NCBI GenBank assembly: GCA_900554275.1
Contig: USGS01000004.1
Span: forward strand, 1-59,401
DNA: 59,401 nt
Direction of reading: 5' to 3'
From: an uncultured Eubacteriales bacterium
Lineage (GTDB): Bacteria; Bacillota; Clostridia; Oscillospirales; Oscillospiraceae
The position numbers and the translations under genes are program-made. Below, piece by piece: positions 24,813 through 31,996 of this stretch (the first letter of the stretch is position 1; each line of letters begins with the position of its first letter). A model generated the notes under the pieces. It worked only from the letters and a program-made list of their open reading frames with translations, had not been told where the DNA came from and ran no database searches.

Positions 24813-26555
24813 TTACATCTTCTCCGGCGCGGAGCAGCCGATGAGCGTCATGCCGTTTTTCAGCACCGCCCGGGCGGTGTCCGCCAGCTTCAGGCGGGCC
24901 AGCAGCACGTTCTCCGCCTCGCCCTTGATGCGGCAGGCGTTGTAGAACTTGTGGAACGCGGCGGCCAGCTCGCTGAGATAGCGATTGATAAAGCTGGGGT
25001 CGTAGTCCCGGGCCGCCAGCACCACCACCGCCGGGTACTGGGCCAGCTGCTTGATCAGGGCCTTCTCCTCCTCGCCGGTCAGCACCGACAGATCGGCCTC
25101 TGCCGCCTTGGGCACAGCATAGCCCTCCGCCGCCAGGTTCTTCAGCAGCGTGCAGATGCGGGCGTGGGCGTACTGGACGTAGTACACCGGGTTCTCGCTG
25201 TCCTCCCGGACGGCCAGACCCAAATCAAACTCCATCTGCGTCTCCGGCTTGGCGTTGAAGAAGTACCGGCAGGCGTCCACCGGGATCTCGTCCAGCAGGT
25301 CGGTCAGGCTGATGGCCTTGCCGGTGCGCTTGGACATACGCACCACCTCACCGTCCCGCACCAGCTTCACCAGCTGCATCAGCACGATGTCCAGCCGGTG
25401 CTGGCCGTCCAGGCCCAGGGCGTCCATCGCACCCTTCAGCCGGGCCACATGGCCGTGGTGATCCGCGCCCCAGATGTTGATGACCTTGTCAAAGCCGCGG
25501 ACGGCGAATTTGTTCCGGTGGTAGGCGATGTCGGCGGCAAAGTAGGTGTAGAACCCATTGGCCCGGCGCAGCACGTCGTCCTTCAGCCCCAGCTTCTCGA
25601 TGGCCTCGTCGCTCTTGCCCTCCGCGCGCAGCCTGGCGGCCAGAATTTCGGAGGTCTTGAGCCACAGCGCGCCGTCCTTCTCGTAGGTATAGCCCTTCTC
25701 CGTCAACGCCGCCACCGTGTCGGCCACATAGCCGCTCTCGTGGAGGCTGGACTCAAAGAACCACTGGTCGTACCGGATGCCGTAGCGGGCCAGGTCGGTC
25801 TTCATCTTGGGAATGTTCACGCTGAGACCAAACTGGGCCAGGGCGTCGTGGCGGGTCTTTTCGTCGCAGTCCAGGTACTTATCGCCCTCTTTTTCATAGA
25901 ACGCCTGGGCCAGCTCCCGGATGTCGTCGCCGTGATAGCCGTCCTCCGGAAATTCCACCGCGTCCTCGCCCTTGATAATCTGGAAGTACCGGGCCTCCAG
26001 GCTCTTGGCGAACTTCTCGATCTGATTACCCGCGTCGTTGACGTAGAACTCCCGCCACACGTCCGCGCCGGACTTCTGCAATACGCTGGCCAGCGTATCG
26101 CCCAGCACGCCGCCCCGGGCGTTGCCCATGTGCATCGGCCCGGTAGGGTTGGCGGACACGAACTCCACCATGTACTTTTTTCCCGCCAGCGTGTCGTTCT
26201 CGCCGTATTTTTCGCCCTCGGCCTCGATGACGGACACCGTGTCGGCATACCACTTGCCGCCCAGCCGGAAGTTCAGGAAGCCCGGGCCAGCCAGCTCCAC
26301 GGCGGTGAAATAGCTGTCCTCCAGCGCCATGGCGTCTATCAGCGTCTGCGCCACCTGCCGGGGGTTCATCTTCATGGCCTTGGCCGCCGCCAGGCAAAAC
26401 GTGGTGGTGTAGTCACCGTTGGCTGTGTCCTTGGGAATCTCCACCGCCGGGACGGTCTCGATGCCGCCGGGCAGCGTCCCCGCCTCCACGCAGGCGCGGT
26501 ATGCGCGCTGCGTCAGCTGCCGTACCTGTTCCTTGGCGCTCTCGATCATGTTCAT
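24813..26555 (-). CDS. argS: Arginyl-tRNA synthetase
   Basis: Class I synthetase of 580 residues. The HIGH-type site is in SANPTGPMHMGN (about residues 134-145), and the KMSK-type loop is VVRMSKRTGKA. The C-terminal DALR-type anticodon-binding domain is complete. The ATG at 26555 overlaps closely with the ywiB stop (1 bp apart), and AGAGGAG lies 10 bp upstream. Third gene of the murI-ywiB-argS operon. Confidence 0.97.
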   Translation of the reverse strand: MNMIESAKEQVRQLTQRAYRACVEAGTLPGGIETVPAVEIPKDTANGDYTTTFCLAAAKAMKMNPRQVAQTLIDAMALEDSYFTAVELAGPGFLNFRLGGKWYADTVSVIEAEGEKYGENDTLAGKKYMVEFVSANPTGPMHMGNARGGVLGDTLASVLQKSGADVWREFYVNDAGNQIEKFAKSLEARYFQIIKGEDAVEFPEDGYHGDDIRELAQAFYEKEGDKYLDCDEKTRHDALAQFGLSVNIPKMKTDLARYGIRYDQWFFESSLHESGYVADTVAALTEKGYTYEKDGALWLKTSEILAARLRAEGKSDEAIEKLGLKDDVLRRANGFYTYFAADIAYHRNKFAVRGFDKVINIWGADHHGHVARLKGAMDALGLDGQHRLDIVLMQLVKLVRDGEVVRMSKRTGKAISLTDLLDEIPVDACRYFFNAKPETQMEFDLGLAVREDSENPVYYVQYAHARICTLLKNLAAEGYAVPKAAEADLSVLTGEEEKALIKQLAQYPAVVVLAARDYDPSFINRYLSELAAAFHKFYNACRIKGEAENVLLARLKLADTARAVLKNGMTLIGCSAPEKM

Positions 26556-26556
26556 A

Positions 26557-27000
26557 TCAGTCGTTCTCCTCTTTCGTCAAAGTCAGCTCCAGGCGCAGCG
26601 CGGACATCTGCTGCGTCCCCAAAAGCAATGTATACCGCAGTGTGACCGTTCCCGGCCCTTTTCGCGGCAGATGCCAGCCTACCTCCTGGGTCTGCACCCG
26701 CAGCGTCAGCGCGCCGCCGTCGCCGTCGGCGATCTGCGTCACCGTTTCCGCCCGGGGGTCTAACAGCAGGCCGTAGCCGCCGTCCCGGCTCTCGGTGATG
26801 ACCACTGCCCGGTGCAGCGACGTCTCCAGCCGGAGCTCCGACGCCACGCCGCTGCCGTCGGCCTCGTTTTGTGCCGTATACCGCAGCCGGTGGCCGTACT
26901 CGGTTTTCTCCATCTGCCCCACGCCCCGGAACGTCAGCTCGTCCCGCCCTCCGGCGAACAGGCTCTCGCTCCGTGCCAGGACACGCACCTTTCCCTCCAC
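26557..27000 (-). CDS. YwiB/DUF1934 family protein
   Basis: A 147-residue beta-rich protein with the DUF1934 (YwiB, calycin-like) pattern, including YTAQNEADGSGVASELRLE in the centre. In Bacillus ywiB lies next to argS, as here, which supports the call. Start GTG 27000 has AGAGGT 8 bp upstream and lies 3 bp after the murI stop. Function unknown. Confidence 0.82.
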   Translation of the reverse strand: MEGKVRVLARSESLFAGGRDELTFRGVGQMEKTEYGHRLRYTAQNEADGSGVASELRLETSLHRAVVITESRDGGYGLLLDPRAETVTQIADGDGGALTLRVQTQEVGWHLPRKGPGTVTLRYTLLLGTQQMSALRLELTLTKEEND

Positions 27001-27003
27001 GGG

Positions 27004-27819
27004 TCAGTACCTCTCAATGTCCACCAGACCCACCGCATCCTTTTCGATGGGCCGGTCCAGAAATTGCCCCGCCAGCGCGGCAAAATCCCCGGGGCTGTCG
27101 CTGGCGTACAGCGTTGTCACGCCCTGCGCCCGCTGCGCCAGTAGATCCTTGGCTGCCAGCTCGCTGCGCAGCGCCCGGGCGGCCTCTGCCCCGGCGTTGA
27201 TCAGCGTTACGCCCGGGCCCATGATCTCCCCGATGATCTCTGTCAGCAGGGGATAGTGGGTGCAGCCCAGCATCAGCGTGTCGATGCCCGTCTCCTTCAG
27301 CGGCGTCAGGTATTCCCGCGCCACCGTCTCGATCACCGTGTCGCCGGGGTGAAAGCGGCCGTTCTCCACCAGCGGCACGAACAGCGGGCACGCCTTGGCG
27401 TATACCCGGATGTCTCCGTCCAGCGCGTGCAACGTCCGCTCATACGCCCCGGACCGCACCGACGCGGCCGTGGCGATGAGCCCTACTTTCTTGTTCCGGG
27501 TGGCCCTGGCCGCTGCCGCGCAGGTGGGTGTCACCACGCCCCGGATGGGGAGATCATTTTCCGCCGCCAGCGTGGGCAGCGCCGTGGTAGACACCGTGCC
27601 GCAGGCGATCAGCAGCGCCTTGATGCCGAAGCTCTGCAGAAACCGCACATCCTGCCGGGCATAGCGCAGCAGAATTTCCGGCGACCGGCCGCCGTAGGGG
27701 ACACGGGACGTGTCTCCAAAGTATATAATGTTTTCAGAGGGGAGGATGCTCTGTATCTCCCGCACGGCGGTCAATCCGCCCTGCCCGGAGTCGAACACCC
27801 CGATGGGTCGCTGATCCAT
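27004..27819 (-). CDS. murI: Glutamate racemase
   Basis: A 271-residue racemase making D-glutamate for peptidoglycan. The N-terminal VFDSGQGGLT (residues 7-16) and the second catalytic cysteine in LGCTHYPLL are canonical. The first cysteine motif reads ACGTVS instead of the usual ACNTAS. The cysteine itself is conserved, while the Asn that helps bind substrate is Gly, and Ala is Val. The ATG at 27819 has GGAAGG 8 bp upstream, better than the GTG 9 bases earlier. First gene of an operon with ywiB and argS. A second activity or altered substrate use cannot be excluded. Confidence 0.92.
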   Translation of the reverse strand: MDQRPIGVFDSGQGGLTAVREIQSILPSENIIYFGDTSRVPYGGRSPEILLRYARQDVRFLQSFGIKALLIACGTVSTTALPTLAAENDLPIRGVVTPTCAAAARATRNKKVGLIATAASVRSGAYERTLHALDGDIRVYAKACPLFVPLVENGRFHPGDTVIETVAREYLTPLKETGIDTLMLGCTHYPLLTEIIGEIMGPGVTLINAGAEAARALRSELAAKDLLAQRAQGVTTLYASDSPGDFAALAGQFLDRPIEKDAVGLVDIERY

Positions 27820-27923
27820 GCGATGCACCTTCCAGCTCAGTATTTGTTCTTAACTCATATATTCTACTATGAACTCATCGTTGACACAAGCAAAAATTTG
27901 GCACGGCTTCCCACTTTTTTCTG

Positions 27924-27952
27924 TGGCAATTCCAAAACAGGGGTGCTATAAT
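27924..27952 (+). promoter_or_regulatory. Promoter of the 27991 gene
   Basis: TGGCAA (27924-27929), 17 bp spacer, perfect TATAAT (27947-27952). Confidence 0.65.
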
Positions 27953-27990
27953 GGCTCTAAACAGTAATTGGCCCACATGGAGGTGGTCTT

Positions 27991-28404
27991 ATGGAGCTTC
28001 ACATGACGGAAAAACAGTTCCGGCGTCTGCTGGATCTGGTATATATCGGCAACTGGGTGCTGAACTCCACCCGGGGCGACGACCGCATCAAGGAGTACGA
28101 CCAGGTGGAGAGCCTGGTGTTCGCCCACTGTCTCGACCACGGCATGACACCTCTGACGGAGCTGTACCAGGGGGAGCTGATCCCCTCCCGGGCCTTTGCC
28201 GACGGCGGCATCCACGAGGCCATCATGGCCTATGAGGACGCCACCTTCTTTGAGATCCTGGCCCAGGAGCTGGCTCTCCGCGACCTGGATGATCCCCCCA
28301 TCACCCCGGAGAACTACGATGAGATCATGGAGCGCATGGAGGTCTACTTAGGCGAGTTCGAGCAGCACGGCACGGACAACATAACCGTGGACATAGACGA
28401 ATAA
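27991..28404 (+). CDS. Small acidic protein of unknown function
   Basis: A 137-residue, largely helical, strongly acidic protein with no membrane segment or signal, starting MELHMTEKQFRRLLDLVYIGNWVLNS and ending in an acidic tail. I do not recognise a named family. ATG 27991 follows GGAGGTGG, a strong ribosome site. It is a single-gene unit with its own promoter and a terminator, divergent from murI. Confidence 0.82.
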   Translation: MELHMTEKQFRRLLDLVYIGNWVLNSTRGDDRIKEYDQVESLVFAHCLDHGMTPLTELYQGELIPSRAFADGGIHEAIMAYEDATFFEILAQELALRDLDDPPITPENYDEIMERMEVYLGEFEQHGTDNITVDIDE

Positions 28405-28409
28405 GACTA

Positions 28410-28440
28410 ACCGCCCCGTGCACAGCGCGGGGCGGTCTTT
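28410..28440 (+). terminator. Terminator of the 27991 gene
   Basis: 9-bp GC-rich stem ACCGCCCCG/CGGGGCGGT (28410-28418 with 28428-28436), 9-base loop, then CTTTTCT. Confidence 0.8.
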
Positions 28441-28450
28441 TCTCTTGCCG

Positions 28451-28780
28451 CTACATCCGCTTTTCCGCCCAGTCGCTGAGCTGCTCCAAAATGGGCAGCA
28501 GCTCCCGACAGTCCTCCGTGGGACTGTACTCCACGCGGACCGGCACTTCCAGATATTCTCGCCGCGTGACCAGTCCGTCCCGCTCCAGCTCCCGCAGCGC
28601 CGAGGCCAGCACCGTGTTGGAGATGCCGTCCAGCTTGCCCCGCAGAGCGTTGTACCGGATGCTTTCGGCGTTGTGTACCGCGCACAGGATCTGCACCTTC
28701 CACTTGCCGCCGATGAGGGACATGGCGTGGTGCAGCGGACATTTCTCCATGCAGGGACAGTCATAGTGGCTCTGTGACAT
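28451..28780 (-). CDS. HxlR-family transcriptional regulator
   Basis: A 109-residue winged-helix regulator. The DNA-binding part is typical (LIGGKWKVQILCAV..., GISNTVLASALRELERDGLV). The N terminus carries three cysteines in CPCMEKCP, a pattern seen in thiol/redox-sensing HxlR members (YodB/HypR type). The ATG at 28780 has AAGGAGG upstream. It is divergent from the LysE-type exporter, and the 15-bp palindrome in the gap is the likely operator. Confidence 0.9.
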   Translation of the reverse strand: MSQSHYDCPCMEKCPLHHAMSLIGGKWKVQILCAVHNAESIRYNALRGKLDGISNTVLASALRELERDGLVTRREYLEVPVRVEYSPTEDCRELLPILEQLSDWAEKRM

Positions 28781-28819
28781 GGTAAGCTCCTCCTTACTTG
28801 CCCATAAAAATCTGCGTTC

Positions 28820-28855
28820 TTGCGTTTTCCACAAAATCTACTATACTGAGTATAG
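28820..28855 (+). promoter_or_regulatory. LysE promoter with overlapping HxlR operator
   Basis: TTGCGT (28820-28825), 16 bp spacer, TATACT (28842-28847). The -10 box overlaps a perfect palindrome CTATAC-TGA-GTATAG (28841-28855), which also contains a minus-strand -10-like TATACT. A repressor bound here would block both the exporter and its own gene. Confidence 0.7.
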
Positions 28856-28886
28856 CAGGTAAGAAAAAAGGAGTAAATAGTTTAAT

Positions 28887-29504
28887 ATGAATGTGTACCT
28901 TCAGGGCCTTACCATGGGCTTGGCCTACGTTGCCCCCATCGGCCTTCAGAATTTATTTGTCATCAACAGCGCCCTGACGCAGAAGCGCAGCCGCGTCTAT
29001 CTGACGGCGCTGATCGTCATCTTCTGGGACATCTCCCTGGGTGTGTCCTGTTTCCTGGGGGCGGGGGCGCTGATGCAGGCGCTGCCCTGGCTGCAGAAGG
29101 TCATCCTCTGCGTGGGCAGCCTGATCGTTGTCTGGATCGGCATCGGCCTGCTGCGGTCCAGGGCCAGCCTGGAGGGCGGCCGGGACGTGAATGTGCCGGT
29201 GTGGAAACTTGTGACAAGCGCTTTTGTGGTCACCTGGCTGAACCCCCAGGCCATTATCGACGGCACGATGATGCTGGGTGCGTTCCGGGCCACGCTGCCC
29301 GCCGGCGGCGACGTGCCGTTTATCTGCGGTTTTGGCTCGGCGTCCATACTTTGGTTCTTTACCGTGTCCACCGTGGTTTCAATTTTGGGGAGCAAATTTA
29401 ATGAGAAAGTGCTCAATATCATCAATAAGGTCTGCGGTGCGGTCATCATTTTTTATGGGTGCAAGCTGCTTTACAGCTTTATCAAAATGATGAATTGGCT
29501 CTAA
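28887..29504 (+). CDS. LysE/ArgO-family amino-acid exporter
   Basis: A 205-residue membrane protein with about six hydrophobic segments and the LysE-family signature GLQNLFVINSALTQ near the N terminus, plus WLNPQAIIDG in the middle. These proteins pump basic or other amino acids out of the cell. AAGGAG lies upstream with a longish spacing of about 13 bp. The divergent HxlR regulator suggests export is induced by a thiol-reactive or similar signal; that link is inferred. No clear terminator follows. Confidence 0.87.
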   Translation: MNVYLQGLTMGLAYVAPIGLQNLFVINSALTQKRSRVYLTALIVIFWDISLGVSCFLGAGALMQALPWLQKVILCVGSLIVVWIGIGLLRSRASLEGGRDVNVPVWKLVTSAFVVTWLNPQAIIDGTMMLGAFRATLPAGGDVPFICGFGSASILWFFTVSTVVSILGSKFNEKVLNIINKVCGAVIIFYGCKLLYSFIKMMNWL

Positions 29505-29546
29505 AACTTCGTGCATAAGCACCGCACCACGCAAATGCACAAATAC

Positions 29547-29575
29547 TTCACAAATCGCGCTTTTTCTGCTATAAT
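29547..29575 (+). promoter_or_regulatory. Promoter of truA
   Basis: TTCACA (29547-29552), 17 bp spacer, perfect TATAAT (29570-29575), 25 bp before the TTG start. Confidence 0.75.
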
Positions 29576-29599
29576 AGGGCGGAAAGGGCGTGATTTCTT

Positions 29600-30337
29600 T
29601 TGGAACAGAACTATAAGCTGGTGATCGCCTATGACGGCACGCGGTTTTTCGGCTGGGAGCGCCAGCCGGGGAAGGACACCATCCAGGGGAAGCTGGAGGC
29701 GGTGCTGGGGCAGCTGCAGGGGAAGCCGGTGAACGTCATTGGCGCGGGCCGCACCGATGCCGGCGTACACGCCCGGGCCATGACCGCCAATGTGGTGCTG
29801 GATGTGACGGAGACGCCGGAGGTCATCCGGGATTATCTGAACCGCTATCTGCCCGACGCCATCGCCGTCCGGGAGGTGAAGGAGGCCGGGCCGCGGTTCC
29901 ATGCCCGGTACAACGCGCTGGGGAAAACATACCGCTATACCTGCTTCGATGGTGACGTAAAACCTGTGTTTGACCGGAAATACGTAACAATTCTGGACTA
30001 TTCTCCCAATGTGGAGCGGATGCGGCAGGCGGCGGAATATCTGGTGGGCGAGCATGATTTTGCCAGCTTCTGCGGCAACCCGCGGATGAAAAAATCCACC
30101 GTGCGGCTGGTGGACAGCATCACGGTGGAGCGGCGGAAGGATAGGGTCATTTTTACACTGCACGGCACGGGCTTTTTGCAGAACATGGTGCGCATCATCG
30201 TGGGCACGCTGCTGGAGGTGGGCCGGGGCTACTGGCCGCCGGAGCAGGTGCAGGCCATTTTAGAGGCCAAGGATCGCAGGCAGGCAGGGCCGACCGCGCC
30301 CCCGGAGGGTTTGTGTCTGATGAAGGTGGACTACTGA
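29600..30337 (+). CDS. truA: tRNA pseudouridine synthase A
   Basis: A 245-residue enzyme making pseudouridine at tRNA positions 38-40. The catalytic aspartate is in GAGRTDAGVHA (about residue 53), and other TruA motifs (RFHARYNALGKTYRY) are present. The start is TTG 29600, preceded by AAAGG and GTGATTTC, an anti-SD match. It has its own promoter; no other genes are clearly linked. Confidence 0.96.
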   Translation: MEQNYKLVIAYDGTRFFGWERQPGKDTIQGKLEAVLGQLQGKPVNVIGAGRTDAGVHARAMTANVVLDVTETPEVIRDYLNRYLPDAIAVREVKEAGPRFHARYNALGKTYRYTCFDGDVKPVFDRKYVTILDYSPNVERMRQAAEYLVGEHDFASFCGNPRMKKSTVRLVDSITVERRKDRVIFTLHGTGFLQNMVRIIVGTLLEVGRGYWPPEQVQAILEAKDRRQAGPTAPPEGLCLMKVDY

Positions 30338-30386
30338 TTTGGACGATATTTCGGACAATTTCGCGGTGGAAAATTTTTGAAAAAAG

Positions 30387-30416
30387 TTGAAAACGGGTAT
30401 AGGATCTTCGTATAAT
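30387..30416 (+). promoter_or_regulatory. Strong promoter with no gene after it
   Basis: TTGAAA (30387-30392), 18 bp spacer, perfect TATAAT (30411-30416), in the convergent gap between truA (+) and the cohesin-like gene (-). The only downstream feature before the opposite gene is a hairpin. Confidence 0.55.
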
Positions 30417-30449
30417 AATTTTATATAAAAGTGGAAATAGACAGAACGT

Positions 30450-30476
30450 GAGAGGCGGCGCGATGCGCCGCCTCTC
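30450..30476. terminator. Convergent hairpin between truA and the cohesin-like gene
   Basis: 12-bp perfect stem GAGAGGCGGCGC and its complement (30450-30461 with 30465-30476), GAT loop. No proper T run on either side, so a weak terminator or RNA-stabilising stem. Confidence 0.5.
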
Positions 30477-30483
30477 TGTTTAC

Positions 30484-31983
30484 TTACATATTGTGGATGT
30501 CATCCAGCAGGTCCTCCAGGGACATGGTGCGGACCTTGTCCTCGTCTTCCTGGGTAGACTCATCCGCCGCAGGCTTCTTCGTCTCCTGCACAGGCGGCTG
30601 GGGGGCTTCCGGCTGGAGAACAGGCGCGGGAGCGGCGACGGTCACGGGTTCTTCCGCGGGCTTTGGGGCTTCGCGGGGAACTAACCGGGGAATGCTGCCG
30701 GTGGAGGCGGGCAGAATGGGCTGCGCGTCCTCCGGCGGGGTATTGCCGTCCTCATCGTCATAGTCATCCCGGCCGCTTCTGCCGCCCCGTCCGATGAGGA
30801 AGCCCAGCAGGAACAGGATGATGACCAGCAGCGCCGCCGCGGCGATGGCCACATACACCATCTTGACCTCGCCCAGCAGGGGCAGCTCCAGCACGCCGGG
30901 GATCTCCAGCGGCGGTACAGAGGGGATGGTGGCGGGATCAATGACCTCCACGGTGGGGACGATGCCGGTATAGGCGGGCATACGCAGGACGTGGATGGTG
31001 TAGGTCTCCGTGGACTTGCCGTCCTCAGCCACGCCGGAGACGGTGACGACGGTCTCCGCCTCGGTGGCGGACAGCTTCACCGCGCCGACGCCGTTGACGC
31101 CCTTGGCCTTTTCATCCGCCGTTTCGGCGGCTAAGGTGATGGAGGTGGTCTCATAGGGAACGTAGGCGATGTAATCCGTCACGGTGGAGGAGAATTGGGG
31201 GGACAGGGACGCGCCCTCGATGGTCAGGGAGGACAGCTTGCCGTTGGTGGAGGGCTTGTAGTTGGGGTCCTGCTCCCGGGTGACCTCGATGGTGTAGGTC
31301 CGGGTCTCGCCGTTGGCGGCCTTCACGGTGATGGTCACGGTGTTGACGCCCACCGCCAGCTCGTCGTTGCCGCTGACGGAGACGCTGGCATTGCTGTCGG
31401 ACTTCTTATAGTTCAGATCCAGCTTGCTCACCGCAAAGGGGACGGTGCAGGTGTAGAAGGTGGTCTTGGAGGAGAAGGAGGGGGACAGGGTGGCGTTGCC
31501 GCAGCTGAGGGAGCTGAGGGCGCAGTCGCCGCTGGGCGCAGCGCCCACCTTACCGCTCCAGGACGCCGTGCCAAGATCGGTGTCGGAGTTGCCGTCGGAC
31601 ACCACGATGTTGCTGAAGGAGGCGCTGAGGGCGTCGCCCGCCTTGGCGCTGCCGGAGACCTTCAGCTTGACCACGATGATGCCGCCGCTGGAGCTGGACG
31701 TGCCGTAGACACTGAACTTATTGTTGTTCACCAGGATGCTCCAGCCGCTGACGGAGCAGTTGTAGTTGGTAAAGGACAGATTGCCGCTGTAGCTCAGGTC
31801 GGCGGTGAGGCCGTAGACACTGTTGGGGACGGACAGCGTCAGCGAGACGGTGTTGCCCGCCTGGACGCTGTCGCTGCCGGACAGGGACGCCCCTGCCGCC
31901 TGGGCCGTCTGCGGAACGAGCAGCAGCGCCAGCAGCAATGCCAGCATGGCGGAGGATGCTCTGCGCAGGAAATTTTTGATCAT
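30484..31983 (-). CDS. Membrane-anchored cohesin-like surface protein
   Basis: A 499-residue surface protein. Signal peptide (MIKNFL..., cleavage after AQA near residue 29). Residues about 30-145 have the beta-strand pattern of a cohesin domain (QAGNTVSLTLSVPNSVYGL, then a GDALSASF stretch). Two cadherin-like beta-sandwich units follow (about 155-245 and 255-345), each starting LSSL and ending with a TYTIEV-type strand, then a membrane helix (about 390-412), and a cytoplasmic acidic tail. The ATG at 31983 has GGGAGG upstream. It lies 13 bp after a dockerin-containing gene in the same direction, supporting a cohesin-dockerin partnership. The cohesin call is by pattern only. Confidence 0.7.
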   Translation of the reverse strand: MIKNFLRRASSAMLALLLALLLVPQTAQAAGASLSGSDSVQAGNTVSLTLSVPNSVYGLTADLSYSGNLSFTNYNCSVSGWSILVNNNKFSVYGTSSSSGGIIVVKLKVSGSAKAGDALSASFSNIVVSDGNSDTDLGTASWSGKVGAAPSGDCALSSLSCGNATLSPSFSSKTTFYTCTVPFAVSKLDLNYKKSDSNASVSVSGNDELAVGVNTVTITVKAANGETRTYTIEVTREQDPNYKPSTNGKLSSLTIEGASLSPQFSSTVTDYIAYVPYETTSITLAAETADEKAKGVNGVGAVKLSATEAETVVTVSGVAEDGKSTETYTIHVLRMPAYTGIVPTVEVIDPATIPSVPPLEIPGVLELPLLGEVKMVYVAIAAAALLVIILFLLGFLIGRGGRSGRDDYDDEDGNTPPEDAQPILPASTGSIPRLVPREAPKPAEEPVTVAAPAPVLQPEAPQPPVQETKKPAADESTQEDEDKVRTMSLEDLLDDIHNM

Positions 31984-31996
31984 GCTTGACCTCCCG

